In this document: piece after piece, positions 36,617 through 47,829 of the stretch
Layout: each line of letters opens with the position of its first letter
How positions within the stretch are numbered: position 1 is the first letter of the stretch
Assembly (NCBI GenBank): GCA_002104895.1
Contig: MCFG01000136.1
Coordinates: 1 to 64,000, forward strand
Direction of reading: 5' to 3'
Source of the DNA: Anaeromyces robustus
Taxonomy: Eukaryota > Neocallimastigomycota > Neocallimastigomycetes > Neocallimastigales > Neocallimastigaceae
DNA length: 64,000 bases
Position numbers and translations under genes: made by a program
The notes under the pieces: model-generated
The model's input: the letters and a program-made list of their open reading frames with translations, nothing else
What the model was told of the DNA's origin: nothing
Databases searched by the model: none

Positions 36617-39192
36617 ATGCATTTCATAGAACAATTTGTTAAATTGTTTGTTATATTTTTAAATATAACTATAATTAATTCTACAATAATAAATGGTTAT
36701 TTTTATAATATTTTTCCAGAGAGTGAGATTTCAACAAAAGATATTATAGAATCTTATTTTGAAAATCATAAAAATGAATTTAAAATTAATTCAGATATTA
36801 ATTTAAAAATAACAATTTCAAATAGTACTAATTTTAAAGATTATATTGAAGAAGTTAAAAAAGAAATTACTCAATCAAAATATCATATCTTTTTAATTGA
36901 TTATAATACTTTATTTAGTGATTATTCTTATTATAAAGATGGTGACTATGATTTATTATCTGATTTTAATGAAAAAGATATACCTGAGGATTATGAGAGA
37001 ATGGATATACAACCTAAAAAATTAAATACAAAGGATTTTTATACATATACTATACCACTTAATAAATATTTAAGATATGATGATGAAAAAAGTAATAATC
37101 CTGGATATATTAATTATAGAATATATGAAGATTGTGAATTAAATGATAATTATTATGCTTATCCATTTAGTGCTTCATATGATTTATTATTCTATAATAA
37201 AAACTATTTTAAAAAATTAGGAATTGATTTCAATAAACTTGAAAATTGGAATGATGTTAAAAATATTATCTCTGAATATCAACAAAAAGTTGATAATACT
37301 AAATATGGTATAAATATGGGGTTAAATTCACCAGAAGAATTTATAGCTTTTTTATTAGAATATTTTCATATTATAAATAATAAAAGTTATAATGAATGTG
37401 CTACTGGTTATTTACAAAATAAAAATAGTATTAAATCCAATGAAATAAAATATTATGATTATTATCAATGTGGACTTGGATATGAAATATTTTATGAAAA
37501 TGATATAGAAAAAGAAAAAAGTAGTCATATTTTTAAATCTATTAATGATTTATTAAAAAATAAAATTATTAATCCAAATAGTTTATCATATAATGGAATA
37601 CAAGCACTTGATCATTTTTTAAATGAGGAATCCATATTTTTTAAAGGAAATTATACTTCATTTATGAATATTGTAAAAAGAGTTTATTTATCATCAAATA
37701 ATACTAACTTATCATCCAATTCTTTTAGAAATAGTACTACTATTAAATCTATTTTACAAAATGTAACTATATCAACTGAAGATATATTTAAAGAAAGTGA
37801 TAAATTTGGAGTAACAATTATTCCAGGTGGTTATTCAACCTATGATGGTTATGCTTTAATTGGTAATAATCATGCTGATTTTAATCAATTATATTATGAT
37901 ATCACTCAAATAATAATTTTATTAACATCAGAGTATGCACAAGTTGATCGAGCTGTTAATTATGATATGTCTCCAGCATTTAATTATAATAATATTATTG
38001 AAGAATCTATATCTTCTATGTGTCAATATATACCATGTAATATTTATAAGAAAATAAAATCAATATCGTTAACTAAAACATTTTCATCCAAGGCTAGTTC
38101 TACTAATAATAATATAATTAAAAATATGGATGGTATTTTTAGAAAATATTATAATGAAGATGATGATATTTTATTGGATAATGAACTTCTTGATAGAATA
38201 AAAATTCTTTTAACTATTCATCATATGAAATGGTATAGCTTTATTTGTCTATTTACAATTATTCTTGGTATTTTTGGTGTCTTACAATGTATATTTTTAA
38301 TAATATTTATTTTCAAAAATAGAAAGAATGAAATCCTAAAAGAATCTTATCCTATAGCTACTATTATTTATATTTATGGAATATCATATTTTTTCATTAT
38401 CATTATAGCAGATACTTTAGGAAATTCTATAAATTTATATTCACATTGGATGGCTGCTTTTTATCTTCATTTTCATTATTACATGACAACTATAGCTTAT
38501 TCAGCTTATTTCTATAAACTCTGGAATGTAAATATTAAATTTAATCAAGAGAAATTTATACGTTGTGGTATTAATTTTTCAAAAATTCCCATTACTTTCA
38601 TTATTTTTGCTGTTATATTTTTTGAATTTTTTATGATTATATTATTAAACGTATTATCTCCATTAGAATTATCAATCTATTTTTATTATAATAAGAGTAT
38701 TAATAAATATGAAAGATTACCTATGTATTATAGTGACTATTATCCTTTTTTCGTAACAGTATTGAATTATATCGTCTTTATATTGGTATGTTAATTAAAA
38801 TTTTTAATTCTATAAACTGATATATATAATTATTTTATACTATTAATTATTAATAATATAAACTATCATTTTATTTTTATTAATTATATTATATTATATA
38901 TATAATATTATGTAATTATTTTTTTTTAATATATAAAATATAGCTTTTTTTAAATTGTTTTTTCATATTTATGTTAAGAAATGTTAAATATTATTTTAAT
39001 GAATATAAACCATTTATTTATTCAGTAATAATTGTTTTCATTGGATATTTTATAGAAAGCACAGGACATAAATTTAATGAAGAAGTTCAACAATCAATAC
39101 ATTGTAGTATATATTTCTTTACTGGAATAATTTTTTTGATATTAACAGTATTACCAAAAGTTATAGAAGTTAAACAGAAGAAAATTAATTAG
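36617..39192 (+). CDS. SBP-ectodomain / 7TM class C-like receptor (2 exons)
   Basis: The model joins 36617-38785 and 38944-39192 into 805 residues. It has a signal peptide (1-23), then a long ectodomain (about 28-530) resembling bacterial extracellular solute-binding proteins: YAYPFSASYDLLFYNKNYF followed by KLGIDF and W-x-D sets the classic lobe pattern. Next comes a seven-helix bundle with TM1 at about 541, TM2 at 578, TM3 at 612, TM4 at 658, TM5 across the splice at 715-733, TM6 near 746 and TM7 near 776. RNVKYYFNEYK after TM5 resembles the TR-V-x3-F-N-E-x-K stretch of GABA-B-type receptors. Such SBP-7TM proteins are known to be expanded in gut fungi; a nutrient or sugar sensor at the plasma membrane is likely but the ligand is unknown. 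Many NxS/T sequons fit secretion. Exon 1 alone would stop within TM5, so the spliced form is preferred. Confidence 0.85.
38786..38943 (+). other. Intron of the receptor gene
   Basis: The 158-bp intron has donor GTATGT and acceptor ATATAG, phase 0. Splicing joins FIL to LFLNCFFIF and restores a full helix. It has no coding potential and is more A/T-rich than the exons. Confidence 0.8.
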
Positions 39193-39243
39193 AAAAAAAA
39201 AAAAAAAAGGAAAAGGATAATTCAAAATCTTGAATATTAAAAA

Positions 39244-39572
39244 TCAAATATAATAAAAATATACGAAAGAGGAATTTCAAAAGGAAAAAATCAAATATAA
39301 TGAAAATATACGAAAGAGGAATTTCAAAAGGAAAAAATCAAATATAATGAAAATATACGAAAGAGGAATTTCAAAAGGAAAAAATCAAATATAATGAAAA
39401 TATACGAAAGAGGAATTTCAAAAGGAAAAAATCAAATATAATGAAAATATACGAAAGAGGAATTTCAAAAAGAAAAAATCAAATATAATGAAAATATACG
39501 AAAGAGGAATTTCAAAAGGAAAAAATCAAATATAATGAAAATATACGAAAGAGGAATTTCAAAAGGAAAAAA
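39244..39572. repeat. 47-bp minisatellite, seven units
   Basis: Seven almost identical units, each with ATACGAAAGAGGAATTTCAA, start 50 bases after the receptor stop. There are no spacers, so it is not CRISPR-like. Confidence 0.95.
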
Positions 39573-39898
39573 ATCAATAATTATATATATTTTTTGAGTA
39601 TTATTCACATAATAAATATATACTCTAAGATGTGTATTAATTATTAAAATTATATTAATAAAAGAATAAAAGAAAAAAAGTAGAATAAATAGTAATAATA
39701 ATGAAAATAATAATAGTAAATAATAATAATAGTAAATAATAATAATAATGAAAATAATAATAGTAAATAGTAAGTAATGATAATAATAATAACTATAATT
39801 ATTGTTAATTATCAGATGAATGTGTTTAGATAATAAATATATGCAATAAATTGTATATTAATTATTAAAATTATGCTAATAAAAGAATAAATAAAATA

Positions 39899-39993
<95 letters not shown>

Positions 39994-40062
39994 TATTATT
40001 AAAAAAAATAAAATAAATAAAATAAATAAATAAAATAGAATAAAATAAAATAAATTAACGTA
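39573..40062. other. (AAT)n-rich spacer
   Basis: No gene. A (AAT)n run turning into (ATT)n at 39898-39992 forms a long perfect inverted repeat. Confidence 0.7.
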
Positions 40063-40069
40063 TTATTAT

Positions 40070-40075
<6 letters not shown>

Positions 40076-40103
<28 letters not shown>

Positions 40104-41890
40104 CTAGGATTAATCTTTATTTATATTATTAATTTAAAATAAATATACATGTGACATAAATATTACATGAAATGTAAATTAAATACAAGTAATAAAAGAT
40201 ACAAAAAATAAATAAAATTTATTACAGATATTAATCAAATTAAAATATTAAATAAAAAAAAAGGAAAGAAGTTAAACTTCTAACCTCTCCCATTCAACGA
40301 ATGAGATACCATTCGAATCCGTGTCGGAATAAATTCCATGCCTTATCTTTTCGACGTCGACGCCCTTGAAGCCGCCCGGAGTGTTCTTATTGTTATTATA
40401 CCAATTAAGAAGAATCCGAAAGGAAATATTCACAATTGGCATGACAACAGTAAGAAAATGCGACAGACCCGCAATATACGGAACAGGAGACTCGGGTGAA
40501 CCTTTGAAAAGTTGTCCACGCCACCATCTCCGTTCCCTCTTAATATCTAGTTTATCAAATGCATAACACCCATCAAGGAAAGCGTTAAGCATCAAGTAAT
40601 ATATATTATTTTCAAAATCTTCGTCTAAGTCCTCAGAAAATCCCAGTGAGTTAGTTCGATTAATTTGGGTGAACTTCGAGTTTAAGTCAACATTGTGTTT
40701 AATAAAAGTATTTCTATCCTGTTCAAAGGCCTTACAATTGAATATCCAATGAGAGAAACTTTGCGTTTTTTCACCACAGCAAGGGCAGCAAGTAGGAAAG
40801 TTTTCAAGTGAAGACTTACCTTTAAGTAGAAACTTATAGTTAAACTGAAAACCGCTGCGTATTCTCATAATCCAGAAGAACCCCAGTTGGTATTGGGGGT
40901 ATGATAAAGCAAGATCCTGTATATCTTTAGAAGGTCCATATTTACATTCCAAGTATATAGAAGCTCTTTTAGCTGGATTTTTTGTTAGCACATCTCTAGT
41001 TATATACTTATCAATAATTTCCTCTTTAGTAAGACCTGATAATTTCTTTTTTAGGGTACGAGATTCTTTAGTCCATGAATAATAATAAGGCATAGTAGGA
41101 ATATTTGTGATTAGTTCTTTAATAATACAAGAAGATTTTCCCCATTTATCGAAACAACGAATTTGAGCAATAGCACAAATAGCTGAGAAGGGAATGAACC
41201 AAAATTCGCGAGAAATGGAATAGGTACATGTGTTAGGGTTGGTAGATTTATGTCCAAGACTCCAAAATAGACCTCTATTAAATATAGATTGGGCTTTTTT
41301 GGTTTTAGTCTTATTTGAACCTAAAAGGGGGGAATAGTAATTTAAGATACCGATAATATGGGAAGAAAGAATTCTTCGTTTAAGAACCAATGGGATGTTG
41401 CGGTTAAGGAGAAAACGAGAGAATGAATTTATAGTCAGGTTAAGTTTTGAATTAAGATTAGAAATGATAGGTTTAAGGGAAAGAGAATTGTCAAAAGGGA
41501 TACCAAGATATTTATAGGAAGATGTTTTAGGAATTTTATTGATACCTAGAAAGAAGGTCGGGTCAGAATAATTATGAGGAAGAGAGAGTTTAAGTGGTTT
41601 AATAACCATTGTAGCACATTTGTTGATACCAAAGGTCATTTCGTTGGTTTTGGCCCAATCGTGTACACGAGATAAAAGTGCTCTGAGTTTACTCTTGGTA
41701 GGAGCAATGAGAACAATGTCATCAGCAAAGAGACCACCACAACAGATTGAACTACCACATGAAACTCCATAGTTGGAACAATTATTCAAAATATCATTAA
41801 TGAATAAATTGAATAAAATTGGGGATAAAGGGCAGCCTTGGCGAACACCACGGTTTATAGGGAATTCATTTGAAAGTTGATTATTCAGTG
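40076..41890 (-). mobile_element. 5'-truncated LINE of a second family
   Basis: Poly(A) at the 3' end (T run 40076-40100) and direct repeats ATTATTATTATTT at 40063-40075 and 41891-41903 frame the fragment. The repeats lie in simple sequence, so the boundary is less secure than for the first LINE. The 3' untranslated region (40101-40271) shares nothing obvious with the other LINE 3' ends here. The protein is clearly related to, but distant from, the LINE at 4017. Confidence 0.85.
40272..41890 (-). pseudogene. C-terminal part of LINE reverse transcriptase ORF
   Basis: The frame is open from the truncation point to 40272 (about 540 residues) with no internal stop. It starts within the reverse transcriptase at QLSNEF, then GVRQGCPLSP, LFADDIVL (two catalytic aspartates), a thumb-like region and CPCC-x8-H-x4-C. 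The endonuclease and the first catalytic aspartate are missing, so the piece cannot act alone. An in-frame ATG at the natural start is absent because the 5' part was never copied. Intact reading suggests a fairly young insertion. Confidence 0.9.
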
Positions 41891-42194
41891 ATTATTATTA
41901 TTTAAATAGAAATTATTGGTTTATTAATTTTATTAGGAAAATGACTGGATGTTACACAAATTATTACTAATTTATTATAGAATATGTAAAGAAATCATTT
42001 TTTTTTTATAATATATTTACAAATTTATTTATTTACTTAATTATTTATTTGTTTAAAAAAAAAATTATGTTAAGAATTAGTGAGAAAAAAAAGTTTTAAT
42101 CAGTTTAATAGTAAATAAAATGTTTGCAATCTATAATTTAAAAAAAAAATTACAAAATAAAGTAAGATGAAATGAAATAATTAATACATATAAA

Positions 42195-42290
42195 ATGAAA
42201 TTCCTTTAATTGAATTATTTATTAAACTGTTTATAATTACTTTATTTATAAATATAACATTATTTGGTTAATGCTAAAAATAAAAAATGG
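42195..42290 (+). pseudogene. Second relic of a receptor 5' coding end
   Basis: The sequence starts ATGAAATTC after a leader (ATGAAATAATTAATAC) that matches the one before the receptor at 36595. It then follows the receptor's first 95 bases (TTATTAAACTGTTTATAATT, AAATATAACATTA) with several stops. Homology is replaced at 42290 by the mirror image of the fragment itself. Confidence 0.6.
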
Positions 42291-42341
42291 CCATTTATTA
42301 TTTTTAGCATTAACCAAATAATGTTATATTTATAAATAAAG
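42240..42341. repeat. 102-bp near-perfect palindrome
   Basis: The 51-bp arms 42240-42290 and 42291-42341 are reverse complements with one mismatch and no spacer. The centre is ATGGCCAT. Confidence 0.95.
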
Positions 42342-42865
42342 CGAAATTTTCAATTGAAGATAAAAAATAGATTAATATTTTTTTTTTTTAAATTAATTTT
42401 TTTTAATTTTCAAAATAAAATTTTAATTTATATATATATATTATATATAGTAAAAAAACATTCATACACACAAATTTGTTTATATTACACAAACACAAAA
42501 ATTAAATTATTTTTTATTTTTATTTTTTTAAATTATTTATTTAATTATTTATTTTAACTTGTTTATTTTCTTATTTATATATATTTTTTCATTTATTTGT
42601 TTGTTTATATATATTATATTTTACATTTTATGTTATATATTTTACATAATTTTATTTATTTATTTATTTACTTATATTATAATCAATATAATATTTTTTT
42701 ATATTTGTATATGATAATTGAAATAAATTAAATAAATGCTATATTAAAATATTTTAAATAGTTTTTTTTTTTTTTTTTTTTTTTTCCTTTTAATTTTAAA
42801 TATTAAAATATAGTTACATTGAGTTTAAGGGAAAGTATTTATTTATTTTTTTTTTAGATTCTCAT

Positions 42866-43891
42866 CTAACAATAATTATCAATATATTTATCTCTGGCAG
42901 CACAACGATTTAACCAACCTTGTAAAAATTGATATTGTGAAGCATTACTATAAGCAGCATCTATGAAATCTTGACGACTAATGTCATTTAATTTACGAGC
43001 ATATTCCTTACTACTCATGTTACCAATAGGATTTTCACGAATAATATCTCTAGCTCTGTATGGTCCATTTAATGATAAGTCAAGACAAACGAAATAAGCT
43101 GGTTGTGGTATACTATCACAACCGGCAATAGAACCAAATCTTTGAGCATAAAGATTAGAAGTACTTTCTTTGAATTTTTCTTTATTTAAATCAAAAGCAC
43201 ATTTAATAAATAATACAGGATCATTACTACATCTTGATAAAGCATATTGATAATATTTTTTGTTTTCCCAACCAGTAGATGGAGTAACACCCATACAAGT
43301 GTAACCAATTCTACCATTCATTTGATTACCTCTATCATCTGACATATTTTGACATAAACCTTCATTTTGGAAAATTTGTGGCAATGATTCATAAGCTTTA
43401 GATTTTCCAGACTTTGTAGCATTTGGATTTCTAACAGTTGGACATGTATTAGTTACTGGAACATCATTACCAATAACTACGTTATTATCACTTTCTTTAT
43501 TAATATTTGGAACACATAATTGAACTTGTTGACTTCCTGGACATTCAGGAGAACTTATTAAATAATTATCGTTAGTGTTACAATAATTAATATTTATACA
43601 TCTACCAGGAGCATCATTTCTAAGAGTATCACCATTAGTAAGTTTAGTAACGGATTTAATACAACAAATAACATTGTCTGGATCATTTGGACATGGCCAA
43701 TTAGGATAGCTACCTTCATATTTTTCAACACTAGCTATTTGACCTCTTTGTTTCTCACATTGATAATCATATACACAAACACCTTCTATTTTTTTATTTC
43801 CAACTTGCTTAAAACATCTATCATCGGTACGGCCAAAAACAAAAGATGGAGAAACTAAGAAAACAGTAAGTAATTTGTAACTAAAACGCAT
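42866..43891 (-). CDS. Secreted GH108-type muramidase with N-terminal Cys-rich region
   Basis: A 341-residue protein predicted to cleave the glycan strands of bacterial peptidoglycan outside the cell. Residues 1-20 are a signal peptide. A Cys-rich region follows (Cys 26, 39, 45, 67, 76, 77, then 98, 104, 117, 126) with PCPNDPDNVICC and ECPGS, almost the same as in the two NlpC/P60 genes downstream. After a Ser/Asn linker, residues about 165-341 resemble glycoside hydrolase 108 (ZliS-type lysozymes): NEGLC with Glu177 in the place of the catalytic Glu of the EGGY motif, GYTCMGVT in the place of the usual GIT step, LDLSLNGPYRARDII, and FLQGWLNR near the end. The usual EGGY is altered to EGLC and extra cysteines are present, as expected of a secreted eukaryotic version. 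Bacterial origin by transfer is inferred. It is divergent from the gene at 46385. The family call is by motif only. Confidence 0.75.
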   Translation of the reverse strand: MRFSYKLLTVFLVSPSFVFGRTDDRCFKQVGNKKIEGVCVYDYQCEKQRGQIASVEKYEGSYPNWPCPNDPDNVICCIKSVTKLTNGDTLRNDAPGRCININYCNTNDNYLISSPECPGSQQVQLCVPNINKESDNNVVIGNDVPVTNTCPTVRNPNATKSGKSKAYESLPQIFQNEGLCQNMSDDRGNQMNGRIGYTCMGVTPSTGWENKKYYQYALSRCSNDPVLFIKCAFDLNKEKFKESTSNLYAQRFGSIAGCDSIPQPAYFVCLDLSLNGPYRARDIIRENPIGNMSSKEYARKLNDISRQDFIDAAYSNASQYQFLQGWLNRCAARDKYIDNYC

Positions 43892-46384
43892 TTTTTTTAA
43901 TTTATTTATTAATATTAATTTATTTTAATATTAATTATTTTTATTTATTTATTTATTTATTTATTTTAAAAAATTTTTTTAAGAATATTTGTCTTTATTT
44001 ATACTTTTCATATGTTATATACATTGTTTGTAATAACAGTATTATAATAACATAATGTATTATAAATTTAAATATAACATTGTTTATTTTTATTTTTTTT
44101 TAATAACTACTTGATCATATATAAATTATTATATTTATATATATAAGTAATCAAACTTTAAATTAAAAAATAATAATAATTATAGTTAGAAGTAATAATA
44201 ATAATTAATAATAATAATAATTAATAATAATAATAATACTAATAATAATAAATAATAATAATAATATTAATAATATAAAAATAATAATAATAATAATAAT
44301 AATAAAATATTAAATATAATAATTCTTTAGATGTACCATATTTGTATATTTTTTATTAAAAAAAATTTTTTTTATTCTTTTTTTTTGCTATTGTTCATAT
44401 TTAATAATTAATTGACGAATGATTGTACACTTAAAAATTTTTATTGATTTAAATTAAAAAATTTTATTTATTAATAAATAAAATAAATAATTAATAAATA
44501 TATATATATATTTTTTTAAAAAAAAATAAATAATGCTAGTGACAGTTTTAAAAAAATTTTTTTATAACAATTGTTTAATTAATACAAAAAATACCCTCTT
44601 TTTTATGGTAAAATGGTTAATATTATAATTAAGAGATAATATTATAAAAATATATATTTAAATATAAATTAAATTAAAAAAATTAAATTAAATGGTTACA
44701 TCTTTAAAAAAAAAAAAATTAAATTTATATATTTTTCAAAATATTAAATAATAATAAATAATAAATGTTTTTTTTTTTTTTTTTTTTTTTGATTTAATTA
44801 AATACATATATGTTAATGTTAATAGGTATTATTCATTTTAATCCATTTAATTTTTTTTATAAAAAATCTTATTTTATTAAATTTCTCTTTCAAAGCATAG
44901 TCGATAATTTACATATTCTAACATTTATTTATTAAAACAATTATAAATATAATATTGATAATAATAATAACAATGTTTTATTAATATATATTATATGTTA
45001 ATATATATTATAAATAAATAAATAAACAATTCAAATAAAGTACTCCACAGTTTAATCAATTAGTATATAGAAGTTTTTTGATTAAAATTATAAATTAGTA
45101 TTTGTTTTTTATTTATTTATTTGTTTTTTATTTATTTATTTATTTTATAATAAATGCAGATTGTATTAAATTAAAATAATATATTTGTTTGTTTATTTAC
45201 ATTTATTGATTTATAGAATTGAAAAATATAATAATAATTGGTATAATTAAAACTGAAGGTGAAACAATTTCTTTAATAAATAATATATTAAAAAAATCTT
45301 ATTTGACAATGTAACTTTATATAAGAAAAATCATTGTATTATAATAGAAGATAATACAATTGTTTTTTCTTGAATATTATGCTTATTAATTTTTAATCTT
45401 TAATAAATATTTTACCTAAATAAAAAATTATATTAAATGTATAAAAATATATAATAATTCTAACTTGGTATAGATATAACAAGTAATAAGTTATTTAATA
45501 ATTATTAGTAATTTCTAATAATTTATTATAAAATTTATTTAAATAGGCATTTAATAATAATAATTAAAATGAAAATAAAAAAAAAATTACTTTGTAAAGG
45601 ATAAAATAAAATAAAATAATAATTAATAGCAAATCAATATTGATTAAATTAATTAAATCATGATCAGTAATATATTTAATAATAAAAGTGAAACAATTGT
45701 ATAAAAAGTAAAGATATAGACATAACCGTAACAATGAATAAATAATAATAGTTAATAATAAGATTTGAATATAATAATTTTAATAATAATATAATAATAA
45801 TAAAAATATTAATAAATAATAATAATAATAATAAAAAATTTTATTTAAAATATTAAATAAACTGTAACATCAATAAGTATTTAATTATATTTAATAATTT
45901 TTTTTACTTCAATTATTTCCATTTTTATAAGTTGATTGGAAACATTTTCAATATTTACTGTAATATATTTTATTATAACGTGATTAATTATTATATAAAT
46001 AGAATAATATAAAAATAAATATATTTTAAGTATTATTCTATTATATATAATAAATAATTATATTTAATTATTAAAAATATTCATAGATGTTTTATACACC
46101 AATAATATTATAAATAATAGGATAACAATAATAAAAAAATAAAAATTTTTTTTTTTTTAATTATTATTTTATGATAATATATGACAATGATTTAGATAAA
46201 GTATATTATAATTAAATAATAATATATAATAATATAATAATTATGGATATATATATATAAGTATTATATCACTTTTTTTATATAAATAATTATAGAAATA
46301 TATAAAAAAAGAATAAAAATAAAAAGAAAAAAAATTAAAAGAATAAAAAAATAAAATAAAAAAAAATTATTAAAATTTATAAAA
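43892..46384. other. Divergent intergenic region between wall-hydrolase genes
   Basis: A 2.5-kb A/T-rich region with TATAAATA on the minus strand at 43996-44003 (105 nt before the muramidase ATG) and TATATAAATA on the plus strand at 46280-46289 (96 nt before the NlpC/P60 ATG). (AAT)n tracts lie near 44210-44320. No gene is seen; a very weak Mur-ligase-like stretch near 45220 is discussed under findings. Confidence 0.5.
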
Positions 46385-47173
46385 ATGAAATTCAGCATAA
46401 AATTAATTTCTTCACTTTTGACTATAACATCAGCTTATGCTTACCTTGATGAAGCATGCATTGCTGGTAAATATGGTTATGGTGTTTGTGAAAAAAAGTC
46501 TGATTGTATAATGAAAAAAAATCAAATAGGTAATGTCAACTATTTGGAAGCTACTACATCTTATAATCCATGTCCTGATGATTCAAAAGATGTTGTTTGT
46601 TGTGTAAAAGAAATTTCTAAACTTTCAACTGGAGAATATGTTTCTAATATTCCTGGTGTTAAAAAAGGTGCTACTAGTGCTGTATGTCAAAATGCTCGTG
46701 AGTGTAGTGGTACATTATTTGGTGATGAAGAATGTCCAGGAAGTTCTCGTGTATTATTATGTGTTCAAGAAAATCAAAAATCTTTAGGACAACAAATTGT
46801 TGATTATGCAAGACTTTTTATTGGTACACCATATAAGTCTGGAGGAGATGATCTTAATAGTGGTGTGGATTGTTCTGGTTATACTCAACAAGTTTATAAA
46901 CATTTTAATATTAATATCCCAAGAAATGCTGATGCTCAATCTAAGAGTGGTGTATCTGTTAAAAGTACTAATGATGCTCAACCTGGTGATTTATTCTTTT
47001 ATTGTGACAATTCTGGTTATGCTTATCATGTTTCTATGTATGCTGGTAGAAGTCAATTTAATTATTATGATCCAGTTGGTAATGATATGGTTCTTAATGC
47101 ACCTACCCCAGAAACAACAGTTCGTGAACAACATAATTGGGAAAAACCATGTCGTATTAGAAGATTTATTTAA
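46385..47173 (+). CDS. Secreted NlpC/P60 peptidase, Cys-rich N-terminus, copy 1
   Basis: A 262-residue predicted cysteine peptidase that cuts peptidoglycan stem peptides. Signal peptide 1-19. The Cys-rich region spans 25-126 (Cys 25, 35, 41, 63, 72, 73; 101, 107, 117, 126; GVC, PCPDD, VVCC, ECPGSS). The NlpC/P60 domain runs from about 135 to 262: LGQQIVDYARLFIGTPY, VDCSGYTQQV with nucleophile Cys163, QPGDLFFY, and YHVSMYAG with His215. The third catalytic position, His in most relatives and in the second copy, is Asn238 here (VLNAP), and the preceding loop is about ten residues longer. Asn is tolerated in some NlpC/P60 enzymes, so activity is uncertain but possible. It is paralogous to the gene at 49698 and in tandem with it. 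Bacterial-type domain with a fungal-style secretion signal suggests transfer followed by fusion. Confidence 0.9.
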   Translation: MKFSIKLISSLLTITSAYAYLDEACIAGKYGYGVCEKKSDCIMKKNQIGNVNYLEATTSYNPCPDDSKDVVCCVKEISKLSTGEYVSNIPGVKKGATSAVCQNARECSGTLFGDEECPGSSRVLLCVQENQKSLGQQIVDYARLFIGTPYKSGGDDLNSGVDCSGYTQQVYKHFNINIPRNADAQSKSGVSVKSTNDAQPGDLFFYCDNSGYAYHVSMYAGRSQFNYYDPVGNDMVLNAPTPETTVREQHNWEKPCRIRRFI

Positions 47174-47744
47174 ATTTGAAATATTAAAAGAAGAAAAAAA
47201 AATATATTTTTTAAATTTTATTAAAAGTATATTAAAAAAAAAAAAAAAAAAAACAATTTTTAAAGCTAAAAAATAAAAAAATATATAAATTGTATATTTA
47301 TAAATAATTATAAATAAATAAAGCAGAGAAAAAATAAATTATAATAAATATTAAAAAATGTAATATATTAGAAACCTATAAAGTAAATAAAATATATTAA
47401 TAAAAATTATTTGGTATAAATGATAATAATATTAAATCAATAAATACATGTAAAACAAAACAAAACAAAATATAAATATAAATAAATATAAAATAAATAT
47501 AAAATATAAAAAAAAATTAAAGTAATAATAAATATATCTTTAAAAAAGAAAACATTTATATTTATAATGAAAAATAATACAAATAACGAATAATAACAAG
47601 TAATTATCAATAAATAAAATAAATAGAATATTAATGAAGTATAAATTAGAATTATTTAAAATAAATATATAAATATATAAAATGGTAATAATAATAGTCA
47701 ATGATTTTGGTATATACTCTTAATTTTTAATAGTTATATATAAA

Positions 47745-47829
<85 letters not shown>

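Larger units (their letters stand above)
41904..42865. other. Spacer with receptor relic and palindrome
   Basis: Apart from the relic and palindrome listed separately, only A/T-rich sequence and a T run at 42763-42785 are seen. Confidence 0.5.

Noticed and set aside
39244-39572. CRISPR-like direct repeats
   Set aside because: The 47-bp units abut with no spacers and the organism is eukaryotic; it is a minisatellite.
40366-40566. 66-codon plus-strand frame inside the second LINE
   Set aside because: Shadow of the reverse-transcriptase frame on the minus strand.
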